Shown piece by piece: positions 44,804-54,100 of a DNA stretch of 64,000 nucleotides (within the stretch, counting starts at the first letter, position 1; each line of letters opens with the position of its first letter). The notes under the pieces are model-generated. The model was not told where the DNA came from. It ran no database searches and was given only the letters and a program-made list of their open reading frames with translations. Made by a program: the position numbers and the translations under genes. The stretch is from Candidatus Limosilactobacillus merdigallinarum. Its GTDB lineage: Bacteria; Bacillota; Bacilli; Lactobacillales; Lactobacillaceae. The DNA lies in contig DXFH01000002.1 in NCBI GenBank assembly GCA_019114515.1, positions 1-64,000 on the forward strand. The letters are read 5' to 3'.

Positions 44804-46489
44804 ATGTCATTCGATGGCTTATTCACCCGCGCAATCGTTAAAGAACTGAACGATACACTGAAAAGTGGCCGGATTTCACGGGTTAATCAACCTTACCCCG
44901 CTGAAATGATTATGGTCATTAGAGCGCACCGCCACAATTACTCCCTATTAATATCGGCTAATCCTTCCTACCCACGGATTCAAATTACCAACACGCCATA
45001 CAAGAATCCCGCCGTGCCTTCAAAGTTTGCTATGAATATGCGTAAATACCTTGAAGGAGCATTGGTTGAATCCATCAGCCAAGTCGATAACGACCGGATT
45101 GTTAAGCTTACTTTCTCCAGTCTGGATGAATTAGGCGATCAAGAACAACTGGTGATGTACGTCGAGATCATGGCACGGCACAGCAATATTTCCCTGGTCA
45201 ATGATAAGACCAGCAAGATCATTGATACCATTAAGCATGTCGGCTCAGATCAAAACCGCGTCCGTCTGCTTTTGCCGGGAGCTACTTTCCGGATGCCGCC
45301 TAAGCAGGACCGCGTTAACCCATATCTACCTAACCAGGGCTATACGGATCTATTGAAGCAGACGACAGATCCAAAAGAATTGGCCCACGGCTTACAAAGT
45401 TATTACCAGGGCTTCGGCAGCGACAGTGCTAAAGACTTGGCAGCACGATTGTTAAAGTCAACTGACCTGCCTACTACTTACCATGAGTTTTTAAACGGCT
45501 TTGATCACCCGGATCCGGTGATTCTAAGCAATAACCGGGGACGGCAACAGTTCGCTGCCTTTCCGCCACTGGACGCAAACGACGATCAATTACAGCACTT
45601 CAATAGCTTGTCGGAATTGCTGGATGCTTACTACACCAATAAAGCGGAGGCCGACCGGACAAAGGAGCTGGCCGGGCAAGTCCTTCAAGTAATTCACACT
45701 GAATTGAAGAAGGACAAGCGCAAGGTAAAGAAGCTAAACCAGCAGCTTGACGACGCTCAAAAAGCCGACTATTTCCGTATCCGGGGCGAAATTTTAACTA
45801 CTTATTTGCATCAGTTAAAACCAGGGATGACAGAGATTGAACTGCCCAATTTCTACGACAATAACCAGCCGCTAAAGATTAAATTAGCACCCGACTTGTC
45901 GCCATCGCGCAATGCCCAACGCTACTTTACCCGCTACGATAAGCTGAAAACATCCGTCGCCTATGTGCAGGAACAGTTAAAGCTCACCAATGATGAAATT
46001 GACTACTTCCAAAACATCCTGTCACAAATTGACTTGGCCGCCCCAAGCGACGTGCAAGAAATCAAAGTGGAACTAGAAGAGCAAGGCTTTATTCGTCAAC
46101 GCTCACACGGCAAGAAGCGGCGCAAAATCAATGTCAGCAAACCAGAGGAATTCAAGACCAGCAGTGGCAAAACCGTCCTGGTCGGAAAGAACAACCTGCA
46201 AAATGACCGTTTAAGCTTCAAGATTGCCAATAAAAACGACACCTGGCTCCACGTGAAGGATATGCCCGGTTCGCATGTCGTCATCCGCGATAGCAATCCG
46301 AGCGACGAAGACATCTTGGAAGCAGCCCAATTGGCGGCCTACTTCTCCAAGGGACGCAACTCTGATCATGTCCCGGTTGATTACCTGCCCGTGAAAAATT
46401 TGCACAAACCCAATGGCGCAAAACCAGGCTTCGTCACCTTCCGTGGCCAGTCAACCTTACAGGTAACACCAAAGTTATTAAAACATTAA
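44804..46489 (+). CDS. rqcH: RqcH (NFACT/Rqc2 homologue, FbpA-like)
   Basis: Ribosome quality-control protein of 561 aa that binds stalled 50S subunits and directs alanine tailing of stalled peptides; older literature calls it fibronectin-binding protein A. NFACT-N (about 1-170, MSFDGLFTRAIVKEL..), a helix-hairpin-helix and coiled-coil region (about 270-430; KRKVKKLNQQLDDAQKADYFRIRGE), and the NFACT-R/DUF814 domain (KNDTWLHVKDMPGSHVVI) follow in order. AGGAGG lies 7 nt before the chosen ATG; a frame from 44762 adds 14 residues. The next gene is 27 nt on. Confidence 0.92.
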   Translation: MSFDGLFTRAIVKELNDTLKSGRISRVNQPYPAEMIMVIRAHRHNYSLLISANPSYPRIQITNTPYKNPAVPSKFAMNMRKYLEGALVESISQVDNDRIVKLTFSSLDELGDQEQLVMYVEIMARHSNISLVNDKTSKIIDTIKHVGSDQNRVRLLLPGATFRMPPKQDRVNPYLPNQGYTDLLKQTTDPKELAHGLQSYYQGFGSDSAKDLAARLLKSTDLPTTYHEFLNGFDHPDPVILSNNRGRQQFAAFPPLDANDDQLQHFNSLSELLDAYYTNKAEADRTKELAGQVLQVIHTELKKDKRKVKKLNQQLDDAQKADYFRIRGEILTTYLHQLKPGMTEIELPNFYDNNQPLKIKLAPDLSPSRNAQRYFTRYDKLKTSVAYVQEQLKLTNDEIDYFQNILSQIDLAAPSDVQEIKVELEEQGFIRQRSHGKKRRKINVSKPEEFKTSSGKTVLVGKNNLQNDRLSFKIANKNDTWLHVKDMPGSHVVIRDSNPSDEDILEAAQLAAYFSKGRNSDHVPVDYLPVKNLHKPNGAKPGFVTFRGQSTLQVTPKLLKH

Positions 46490-46516
46490 CCATGAAAGAG
46501 AGATGGGATATTTAAT

Positions 46517-48031
46517 ATGTATGATTATCGCAATGATCTCCTCAATATCATCGAAAATATCGATAATAGCGATGAAGGACTGATCCGTGGTCGTGAGACT
46601 CTGCGTGCTGCTATGCACCTCATCGAGGCTTTACCACTAGATGGCGACCATCGCCCTGGCCGCTTTTCAATTAAGCATAATGGTCGTCATCACCATGAAC
46701 CAATCCATTTTCAGTCAACAAACAATGCGGCAACGGCACAGACCGAGACGCCTACACCGGCATCACAAGCTGTCAAAAGTCCCCTTAACGGTGATCAATA
46801 CGAAGCTTTAAATAAGCTAAAGGGCATTCAGCAAGACCTGCATAAACTATCAACTAACCAGGACACTGACCACTCTTCAGCAAACAAGCTGGCTGCTCGC
46901 TATCATAAAATTACTGGCCAACTGTCAAAAGAAGATAAAGCCGTCCTCGCTGACCAGCTAACGCCCATTAATCATGCACTCAATCATCTCGGAGTTAACC
47001 AGCGAACAGCGGTTAAACATGATGAGACAAAGCAACCAGCAGATGGCCAGCCAGGCGCTGAACAGACGGTGACAACGCCTACTGCACCGGCAGCTGATAC
47101 GATGCAAAAATCGGCGGCCCCTAAAGTTAAAGCACCATTTTCCAGTCAAAAACGGCAATACGTTGTGCAACGGGAATTAAACGGTGCAACTCTTTTGACC
47201 GAAAATGGTCAAGATGCTGGTCATATCAGTGAAAGCATCGTACGGAAGATGAACCTAACCTCCGGGACAATTGTAAAAGCCGATATTATGCCAAATGATA
47301 TTTTCGTGCATAAGTCCTTGCGCCACATTGATCACCTGGGCAAAACCCGCTTTAATGATGAAGAGCGCATTGACACCTTTGAATTCGGCGTAGTCAAGAA
47401 GCATAAGCACCACTTACGCGTGACCTATAATTCAAACAATGAACCATTAATGGTCAACGGCAAGAAGCACGCCTTCTTATTGAATATTGACAACCCAATC
47501 GTTGGTAATGGCTCAATTGTGGAACTGGCCTGGTACAAAGACGATCCCGATTCAATGCGGATTCGCTGGACCTACCCGACCGAAAGTCCCGCAAAGAAGG
47601 ATAATGAGCAGTCGACCAAGTCGCAAAACAAGGACGACGGTCAAAAGGAAAAGCCAGAACAAACGCTGACCAAACGTTACCCAGATCTTGACTTGGCAGG
47701 TAAAACGGTCGCCGTCCTCGTGGGCAATCGACAAGAACATGAAGACTATGAGCAGCAGATTAAACTCTACAATGGTCGGCCCACGATTGTCGATAGTTTC
47801 AAAACCCAAAAGAGTTATCTGAAAGACAAGCTCAAGTCCGCTGATATTGTTGTTTTAGTTAAGAGCAAGGCTCATCATGGCGCTTCGAAGGCCGTGGCGG
47901 AATTTCAAAATCAATTCGGCTTTGCCTTTGCAGTGGCTGATACCCTTGCAATGGGGCAATTTGAAGATGCCTTGTACCGAGCAAGTCATGGCTTGCCAGC
48001 AGATATTGCCAGCATGGACAATCTGCACTAG
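46517..48031 (+). CDS. DUF2325-domain protein downstream of rqcH
   Basis: Protein of 504 aa with no membrane segment. An N-terminal helical region (1-45) is followed by a Pro/Thr/Ala-rich disordered stretch, a central conserved domain (about 215-355; RQYVVQRELNGATLLTENG, KADIMPNDIFVHKSLRHID), a charged linker, and a C-terminal DUF2325 domain (about 398-500; GKTVAVLVGNRQEHEDYEQQIKLYNG). DUF2325 has a Rossmann-like pattern but no assigned activity. It begins 27 nt after rqcH, same strand, and likely shares its transcript; whether it works in ribosome rescue is inference. Confidence 0.75.
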   Translation: MYDYRNDLLNIIENIDNSDEGLIRGRETLRAAMHLIEALPLDGDHRPGRFSIKHNGRHHHEPIHFQSTNNAATAQTETPTPASQAVKSPLNGDQYEALNKLKGIQQDLHKLSTNQDTDHSSANKLAARYHKITGQLSKEDKAVLADQLTPINHALNHLGVNQRTAVKHDETKQPADGQPGAEQTVTTPTAPAADTMQKSAAPKVKAPFSSQKRQYVVQRELNGATLLTENGQDAGHISESIVRKMNLTSGTIVKADIMPNDIFVHKSLRHIDHLGKTRFNDEERIDTFEFGVVKKHKHHLRVTYNSNNEPLMVNGKKHAFLLNIDNPIVGNGSIVELAWYKDDPDSMRIRWTYPTESPAKKDNEQSTKSQNKDDGQKEKPEQTLTKRYPDLDLAGKTVAVLVGNRQEHEDYEQQIKLYNGRPTIVDSFKTQKSYLKDKLKSADIVVLVKSKAHHGASKAVAEFQNQFGFAFAVADTLAMGQFEDALYRASHGLPADIASMDNLH

Positions 48032-48058
48032 CTACTATTCATCGATAAAAAGGAAATC

Positions 48059-48093
48059 GCCAAAGCTTACATAAAACTTTGGCGATTTTTTTA
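48059..48093. terminator. Terminator of rqcH operon
   Basis: CGCCAAAG and CTTTGGCG flank a short loop with a long T run on plus; on minus, a T-rich tract also follows, so it may end the carA/carB-like operon too. Confidence 0.85.
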
Positions 48094-48116
48094 TTGCAAA
48101 ATATTCAACTAATGCT

Positions 48117-50621
48117 TTATTCCACAAATTGCATTTCTGCTCCCATTACTTTAGCCGCAGTAGGCTGTTCATTAATGTGCAAGGCCTTAAACGGGAACAG
48201 TGCCCGATAGAAAGCCGCCTGACTGCTATTACTGGTCTGCCGCATGGAATCCACTAATAGTTTGCCACTATATTTTCCGAGGTCCATGCGGATTTCAATG
48301 GCCGGCAGGTTCAACCGCAACGCCTTCGACAGAAAGGCAATATCCGTGACGGGTAATGGCCGACATAGAGTCACTTCAAACCGGCTGTCCGGATACTCCT
48401 TTACCAAGACCTGATATAATCCAGGCTTACTTAATTCCCGAAGCTTCCCCTCTCCTAGTGCGGTGACTTTAGCAGCATCGTCGGCACTTAAAGTGGTCGG
48501 GTAACGCTTGGCAACTGTCCGGTAGCTCATTTGGTGGTTAGACTGTAATTCAGCCGTTGTTCCCAATTGATAAACATATTCACCGTCATACAGGGCATTG
48601 AATTCCAATAGCGGTTCTGATGAGACCACATCTTCGACCTGATCATCCAGCGGAATGACTTGGATTGCACCATGCTGCAAGTGCTTAGCAATCTCATCTT
48701 CATAGCCAGCTAAAGTCGACGGCAGTAAGACCAATTGGGGATCCTCCAGTTGCACGATGGCTAAGATGGACTCCTTAATTAACGGCTCGACATAGCGTTT
48801 GCCCGCTACTTGGTCCGACAACAGCAGCGAGTTCGGGTTATCATCTACCGTTACCGGCACATAACCTAGCCGTTTTAATTCGATCGCCATTCCCGCCAGG
48901 CAATAATCGTTGGCAGTGCCGTTGCCTAAGTGACGTGCACCCGTCCCAATGACCAGGACCCGCTTGCCCTCCTGCGGCTGACTTTCGTTTTTCTGTTCAA
49001 AGGTCGCATAAAAGCTGTGACTATGCTGGTCATATTGGCCGGCTGACGGATCAACCTCTTTATATGTCCGCTGAATGTCGTTTTCCTCTTCTAGCTGGGC
49101 CACTTCTTCTGGCTGACTCTGCCAGAAATGGGCAATCCATTGATCGCTCATGCCCCAATACTTAGCGCGCTTTAGCTGGGTGATTGACCCGGGATTTTGC
49201 GACAGGTCCTTTTGCAACTTATCCAGTCTGCCCAGCTGATTGAAATAATAGGTATCAATCTTGGTCAACTCCGCCAGTTCTCGACAAGAGTACCCACGCC
49301 GGATAGCTTCTAATAACGAAAAAATCCGGTTAGCCTGGGGATGAATAAGAAATTGATCCAGCTGTTCGTCACTGATCTCATGAATAGCATCCGCTTGGGA
49401 ACTACGCCAGCCAAGGTGGGGATCCTCAACTCCCTTAATCAACGCTTCGATAAAGGAGCGGCCAATCCCTAAAGAGGTCCCGATTGACTTCTTTTCCGTG
49501 ATCAAGCGCTGATCGACATTAGTTAACTGGTGAAACGGGAATACTGGCACCCGCACCGCTGTCCGGTCCATCACCGGCTCGGTGACCGCACTATGCTTAA
49601 TCATGCCGTGGTCCAAACGAATATCACGCAGCAGTTGGCCCGCATAAAGGTAACCGCACACTCTTGCTAATGGATAGCCGGTTGCCTGTTCAACCATGGC
49701 CGCCATTCGATCAAAATATGGACTGATCTTAATGACATAGAAACGGTTATGGTGGGCATCAAAAGCGAATTGTAAGTGGTTAACCCCCACAATGCGTAAT
49801 TTACGCGTAATTGCAAAGGACGTATTGCGCATATCCTGAATCTGGCGATCTAAAAGAGTCTGTGCCGGTAAAACCGTCAGCGAATCACCGGCATGGATTC
49901 CAATTGGGTCGATGTCTTCCGCAATGCCTAAACTCATCATCGTCCCGGAAGCATCCCGGATAACGGTAATTTCAATTTCTTTAAGGCCGGCCAGACTTTG
50001 TTGCACTAACACTTGCCCGCTTTGGGATAGCTGAATGCCTCGACTGACCGCCTCACGCAGTTCATCATCATCTTGCACAATCTTACGGAAGCCAACCGTG
50101 CGGGGAAAAACGGAACGGACAATAACTGGATAGCCCACTTCTGTCGCCATATCGCGCGCATCTTGAAAGTTATTCACCGTGCGGATAACCTTCGTGGGAA
50201 CTTGCAATTTAGCTAGCGTCTGGTTCATTAAAACGGCATTATTCACTTGCCGGACCGTTGCCTCAGGCACACCTGCAATCGAAATGTTGTGTTCGGTTAA
50301 GACTCCCGTCTCCGAAACTGACTGCAAAAGATGAAAGGCCCGGCGACCACCCAATGTCGGTACAATCACTGTTGGCCGATATTGCTGAATCACCAAATTA
50401 ATGTTCTCAGTGGTCAGGGGCATGATGCAATTATCATCGACCGCGGTTTTGACATCACCAGTCAAAGCAAACGGATTATCGTCAATCAGGACCGTGTGAA
50501 AGCCGCACTGCTTCATTGTCGTAAGCACGCTCAATGCCGCAGTATCCAATTCAGCGCCGCGTTGCAGATTATTGCTGCCCGCGCCGATAATCAAAGCTGT
50601 CTTTTTCTCTTCATCGCTCAT
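48117..50621 (-). CDS. CarB-like protein, degenerate and shortened
   Basis: Related to the large subunit of carbamoyl phosphate synthetase but 834 aa instead of about 1060. The first half keeps the preATP and ATP-grasp layout (LIIGAGSNN, VGYPVIVRS, AEDIDPIGIHAGDS), but the Gly-rich nucleotide loop is replaced (VFPRTVGFRK) and the metal ligands of the family VIEMNPR segment read VIKISPY (Glu to Lys298, Asn to Ser300, Arg to Tyr302). In the second half the pre-ATP fold is present (LVIGTGARHLGNG) but the second ATP-grasp domain is gone. Catalysis is very unlikely. The frame is uninterrupted, so a structural or regulatory role may be retained. Overlaps carA-like by 11 nt. Confidence 0.85.
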   Translation of the reverse strand: MSDEEKKTALIIGAGSNNLQRGAELDTAALSVLTTMKQCGFHTVLIDDNPFALTGDVKTAVDDNCIMPLTTENINLVIQQYRPTVIVPTLGGRRAFHLLQSVSETGVLTEHNISIAGVPEATVRQVNNAVLMNQTLAKLQVPTKVIRTVNNFQDARDMATEVGYPVIVRSVFPRTVGFRKIVQDDDELREAVSRGIQLSQSGQVLVQQSLAGLKEIEITVIRDASGTMMSLGIAEDIDPIGIHAGDSLTVLPAQTLLDRQIQDMRNTSFAITRKLRIVGVNHLQFAFDAHHNRFYVIKISPYFDRMAAMVEQATGYPLARVCGYLYAGQLLRDIRLDHGMIKHSAVTEPVMDRTAVRVPVFPFHQLTNVDQRLITEKKSIGTSLGIGRSFIEALIKGVEDPHLGWRSSQADAIHEISDEQLDQFLIHPQANRIFSLLEAIRRGYSCRELAELTKIDTYYFNQLGRLDKLQKDLSQNPGSITQLKRAKYWGMSDQWIAHFWQSQPEEVAQLEEENDIQRTYKEVDPSAGQYDQHSHSFYATFEQKNESQPQEGKRVLVIGTGARHLGNGTANDYCLAGMAIELKRLGYVPVTVDDNPNSLLLSDQVAGKRYVEPLIKESILAIVQLEDPQLVLLPSTLAGYEDEIAKHLQHGAIQVIPLDDQVEDVVSSEPLLEFNALYDGEYVYQLGTTAELQSNHQMSYRTVAKRYPTTLSADDAAKVTALGEGKLRELSKPGLYQVLVKEYPDSRFEVTLCRPLPVTDIAFLSKALRLNLPAIEIRMDLGKYSGKLLVDSMRQTSNSSQAAFYRALFPFKALHINEQPTAAKVMGAEMQFVE

Positions 50622-51702
50622 TGAGATCGCCTCCCCGCTGGTTCATCATGTCCACAAACTGGTCAAATATTGAGTCCGTTTCGTCAGGACCTGGCGCACC
50701 ATCAGGGAAAAACTGGACGGAAAAGGCCGGATAACGTAAGTGGTGCAATCCTTGAACCGAGTTATTTAGAAGGTCTACATGGGTGACGAATAGCTTGCTG
50801 CGGTCAACACTGTCTCTTTTGACTTCATAGCCCTGTGCCTGGCTAGCATAGTCAATCTGGTCGGTCATAATCTCTTTAATGGGGTGGTTCATCGAATGAT
50901 TTTCGATCGGCAGCCGGTCAACTTGGGCGCCATTGGCCAGCGCAAACAGTTCATGGCCTAAACCAATGGCCATCAATGGTACTTGCGATTGCACTTGGCG
51001 AATCATTTCCAACACGCTGCTTTTTAAACTGTGCGGGTCACCAGGGCCGCTCGATAAGACAACACCATCGGGATCCAAACGCAGAATCTGGTCAGCACTT
51101 GCTGTGTAAGGCAAAACGGTAACGTTCAACCGCCGCCGTGATAATTCACGAAGAATTCCGTTCTTTAGGCCGAAGTCAACGACGACGATGGTTTTACCGG
51201 TATCCGGGTTGGGATACGGTTTAGGCGTGGCTACTTGAGCGACTTGCTGGTTAGTTAAGACCGTCGCGTGCAGTTGGTCGAAAGCATGATCATCCGCTAC
51301 CGGCACAATGCTGCCCCGCATTGGCTTACCGGCAGCACGCAGCTTATGTACGAGCGCCCGCGTGTCGATGTTTGTCACTCCAGGAATGTTCGCTCGCTCC
51401 ATGTACTGGCTCAAGCTAATATCACGTGCATTCAGCGGTGAAAATGCCGATAGATTACGAACAACGACACCTTTAATCGTAGGGTCAATTGATTCATAAA
51501 TATTTCTCACGATCGGGTAATTACCGACATTCGGCTGGGTGAAAACCACAATTTGATTATGGTAAATCGGGTTAGTGATGATTTCTTGGTAACCAGCCAT
51601 ACTGGTATTAAAAACGAGTCCGCCAAATGTAACCGCTGGTGAACCAAATCCCTCACCAGCAAATACGGATCCATCTTCCAAAATTAGATATCGTGCTGAC
51701 AT
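50611..51702 (-). CDS. CarA-like protein without glutaminase triad
   Basis: Related to the small subunit of carbamoyl phosphate synthetase, 363 aa of normal layout. The N-terminal domain (LILEDGSVFAGEGFG, TSMAGYQEIITNP) is well conserved. The class I amidotransferase domain has lost its catalytic residues: the Cys of GICLGHQ is Gly247 (MAIGLGHE), the His of FHPE is Phe332 and the Glu is Asp334 (FSVQFFPDGAPGP). It cannot hydrolyse glutamine by the usual route. AGAAGGGTGG precedes the chosen ATG (MSARYL); the frame opens 18 codons earlier. It lies between rluD and the CarB-like gene, where other lactobacilli carry the pyr operon (family knowledge). Confidence 0.87.
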   Translation of the reverse strand: MSARYLILEDGSVFAGEGFGSPAVTFGGLVFNTSMAGYQEIITNPIYHNQIVVFTQPNVGNYPIVRNIYESIDPTIKGVVVRNLSAFSPLNARDISLSQYMERANIPGVTNIDTRALVHKLRAAGKPMRGSIVPVADDHAFDQLHATVLTNQQVAQVATPKPYPNPDTGKTIVVVDFGLKNGILRELSRRRLNVTVLPYTASADQILRLDPDGVVLSSGPGDPHSLKSSVLEMIRQVQSQVPLMAIGLGHELFALANGAQVDRLPIENHSMNHPIKEIMTDQIDYASQAQGYEVKRDSVDRSKLFVTHVDLLNNSVQGLHHLRYPAFSVQFFPDGAPGPDETDSIFDQFVDMMNQRGGDLNER

Positions 51703-51757
51703 AGTAAGCCACCCTTCTGCCAAAATACCGTGTCCGATTATAGCACCGATTGTCAAA

Positions 51758-52672
51758 TTAGCTATCTACCTGTTCCAAATGTTTGATCATCCGCTGAAAG
51801 CTTTCTGGTAAAGGTGCGGTAAACAGCATCTGCTTACCCGTCCGGGGGTGTTTAAAGCCCAGTAAGCCGGCATGCAGATATTGACCATGACCAGGAAGTG
51901 TCTTGCGCGGTCCATATAAAGGATCACCAGCCAATGGATGATTGATGTACGCCATGTGCACCCGAATCTGATGCGTACGACCCGTTTCCAAGCGACATTT
52001 AACCAAGGTGTAATGCTTGAAGCGCCGCAGCACGGTAAAATGCGTAACGGCATGACGACCATCGGAAACGACAGCTTGTTTTTTACGATCCTTCTTCGAC
52101 CGGCCCAGCGGCGCGTCAATGGTTCCCTTATCTTCTTGAATAACGCCATGCACCAAGGCAGTATATTCTCGCTGGTTGGTCTTGGCTTTTAACTGTGCGG
52201 CCAGATTACGGTGCGCCTGGTCATTTTTCGCCACCATCAAGAGGCCCGAAGTATCCTTATCGATCCGGTGCACGATCCCTGGCCGAAATTCACCATTAAT
52301 GTGAGACAAGGGACTGTGATAGAGTAAGGCATTCACCAAAGTATGGTCAGGATGACCAGGTGCCGGGTGGACAACCATTCCTTGTGGTTTATTCACTACT
52401 AGCACGTCATCGTCTTCGTAAACAATATCTAAAGGTATATTTTCTGGATTTAAGTCGATTGGCTTAACCTCTTCTGGGGTCACCGTGACCTGGTCGCCAA
52501 CTGCAAGCGAGTACTTCGGCTTCTCTACCTGACCATTCACCAGCACATGACCATCAGTGATCCATTTTTTTAATTGTGAGCGGGAAACATCCGTTAATAG
52601 GCTAGCAATCACCTTGTCAAGGCGGCCAGTTTGTCCATCATGAATGTTTATGACCTGTTTTGCTTCGCCCAT
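51758..52672 (-). CDS. rluD: RluD-family 23S rRNA pseudouridine synthase
   Basis: Enzyme of about 304 aa that isomerises uridines in 23S rRNA helix 69. An S4-like RNA-binding domain (residues 10-75; TGRLDKVIASLLTDVSRSQLKKWI) precedes the catalytic domain; the catalytic Asp sits in VHRIDKDTSGLLMVAK. C-terminal motif RTHQIRVHMAYINHPLAGDPLYG is intact. The start MGEAKQV with GAGGATGATC upstream is preferred to the ATG at 52684. It overlaps the end of lspA, the classical lspA-rluD pair of Firmicutes. Confidence 0.93.
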   Translation of the reverse strand: MGEAKQVINIHDGQTGRLDKVIASLLTDVSRSQLKKWITDGHVLVNGQVEKPKYSLAVGDQVTVTPEEVKPIDLNPENIPLDIVYEDDDVLVVNKPQGMVVHPAPGHPDHTLVNALLYHSPLSHINGEFRPGIVHRIDKDTSGLLMVAKNDQAHRNLAAQLKAKTNQREYTALVHGVIQEDKGTIDAPLGRSKKDRKKQAVVSDGRHAVTHFTVLRRFKHYTLVKCRLETGRTHQIRVHMAYINHPLAGDPLYGPRKTLPGHGQYLHAGLLGFKHPRTGKQMLFTAPLPESFQRMIKHLEQVDS

Positions 52673-53114
52673 TAACTTGATCATCCTCTCTCAATACCTT
52701 AATGATGATAATAATGACCCCCACGGTTAGACATGCATCGGCAACATTAAAGACGGGAAAATTAATAAACTCCGTTTGGAACATGTCGACCACGTAATGA
52801 AAGCGTAAGCGGTCAATAAAGTTGCCAATCGTGCCTGCCATAATCAGTGCTAAACCGATCGTTAACCCACGCTCATCGCGATAGTAGTACAGCAGCGCTC
52901 CTAAGATAGCAATTGCTAAAATGGAAACCAAGGCAAAGAACCACTGCTGCCCTTCTAGCATCGACCAGGCAGCCCCGTCATTATGCAAATTCGTTAAGCC
53001 CATTATCCCCGGAAGCAACTGGTGAAAGCCTTCCATTGCAATATGGCTGCTCACCCATGCCTTTAAGACTTGATCCGCGGCCACCATTAGGCAGATAATT
53101 GCGATAGCGTACAT
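52638..53114 (-). CDS. lspA: Signal peptidase II (prolipoprotein)
   Basis: Membrane aspartic protease of 158 aa that removes signal peptides from lipoproteins. Four membrane segments; the two catalytic Asp lie in GTIGNFIDRLRFHYVVDMF and FPVFNVADACLTVG. AGGAGAGC precedes the ATG. Its 3' end overlaps the rluD start region, giving translational coupling. Slightly longer C-terminal tail (EDDQVNGRSKTGHKHS) than usual. Confidence 0.95.
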   Translation of the reverse strand: MYAIAIICLMVAADQVLKAWVSSHIAMEGFHQLLPGIMGLTNLHNDGAAWSMLEGQQWFFALVSILAIAILGALLYYYRDERGLTIGLALIMAGTIGNFIDRLRFHYVVDMFQTEFINFPVFNVADACLTVGVIIIIIKVLREDDQVNGRSKTGHKHS

Positions 53115-53128
53115 ACCGTCTGCTCTCC

Positions 53129-53530
53129 TTATTGTTCCTCTAACACGCCAGCCTGCTTCAAGAAATGCTTAATTGACTGCAGTGAACGCTGAGTGAAAGT
53201 GAACGTCATTACTTCACCATTGACCGTAATTGATAAAGTATGTTTCGTGAATAATGGTTGTCTAATATCCTTCAGCGGAATCGATAAGAAATTATGCGAC
53301 ATTACCCGACTGAAGACCATCTTGGTTGGTGTAACGGTCACCGTACGCGAAAATATTTCTAACCCCGCAAGTAGCAGAAAAGCAATGATAAAGACCGCCG
53401 TGATCCAATTAAAGTGGGTGATTTCAAAGGCAATGATGATGCCAATCACCAAGACAATCAAGGTCCATGACCAATCAATAATGGCAGTCGTCATATCGGG
53501 TTGGTAGAAATAACGTTTTTCTTCTTCCAT
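53129..53530 (-). CDS. ebsA: EbsA-like membrane protein
   Basis: Protein of 133 aa with two membrane segments (about 20-37 and 43-60) and a C-terminal beta-rich domain resembling a PH-like fold. The start MEEEKRYFYQPDMTTAIIDWSWTLI and position beside lspA and opposite an RNase H-like gene match the EbsA family of enterococci and lactobacilli, named for an enterococcal locus linked to aggregation substance; the actual role is unclear. It lies 15 nt upstream of lspA and is probably co-transcribed. The start overlaps the diverging gene by 2 nt if that one begins at 53529. Confidence 0.75.
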   Translation of the reverse strand: MEEEKRYFYQPDMTTAIIDWSWTLIVLVIGIIIAFEITHFNWITAVFIIAFLLLAGLEIFSRTVTVTPTKMVFSRVMSHNFLSIPLKDIRQPLFTKHTLSITVNGEVMTFTFTQRSLQSIKHFLKQAGVLEEQ

Positions 53531-53567
53531 GAATTTAAACTCCTCGATCTCAAAGGATGTGTTTTGT

Positions 53568-53957
53568 GTGATTAAAGTTTATTCTGATGCCGCCACCCGG
53601 CACAACCCTGGTCTCACCGGTCTCGGGGTCTTAATTGTTAAAGATGGCAAACAGACGCAGTTAACCGGCAATCTGCAGCATGCCGATAACCATGAAGGTG
53701 AATTTGCTGCGGCAAAGCTGGCCTTTACTTACTTAAAAGACCATTTTGCAACGAATGAAACGATTCTTTTCTATACGGATAGTCGCCTATTAAGCGACGC
53801 TATCGGCAAGAACTATGCCAAGCACTATGAAAAAGAACTGGCAGAATTAACGCCCCTATTGGATTACTTTCAACTGATAGTCACTCAATGGGTTCCTGAC
53901 CAACATAATCATGGTGCTCATCACCTTGCTAATGAAGCTTTGCACCAGCTGGAATAA
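53568..53957 (+). CDS. RNase H-like protein (YpdQ-type)
   Basis: Small RNase HI-fold protein of about 130 aa. Three of the four acidic positions are visible: Asp in YSDAATRHNPG, Glu in NHEGEFAAAK, Asp in YTDSRLLSDAI. The last Asp of the DEDD set is replaced in NHGAHHLANEAL by His, so metal-dependent cleavage may be weak. I prefer the GTG at 53568 because AAGGA lies 10 nt upstream; an ATG at 53529 extends it by 13 residues. Divergent from ebsA, ended by a long hairpin terminator. Confidence 0.8.
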   Translation: MIKVYSDAATRHNPGLTGLGVLIVKDGKQTQLTGNLQHADNHEGEFAAAKLAFTYLKDHFATNETILFYTDSRLLSDAIGKNYAKHYEKELAELTPLLDYFQLIVTQWVPDQHNHGAHHLANEALHQLE

Positions 53958-53988
53958 AACACACACCTGTTTTCATATTATAACAAAA

Positions 53989-54034
53989 GGGAGTAATTCC
54001 GATGGCATTTTGCTCGGATTACTCCCGATTTTTA
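53989..54034 (+). terminator. Terminator of the RNase H-like gene
   Basis: GGGAGTAATTCCGA and TCGGATTACTCCC form a long stem (one mismatch) followed by a T run. Confidence 0.88.
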
Positions 54035-54100
54035 ATAGATAAGTAAATTTTGCAATCCACCTAGCAGCTGAAGCGCTTAACGATCGTTGTATTAAGATCA

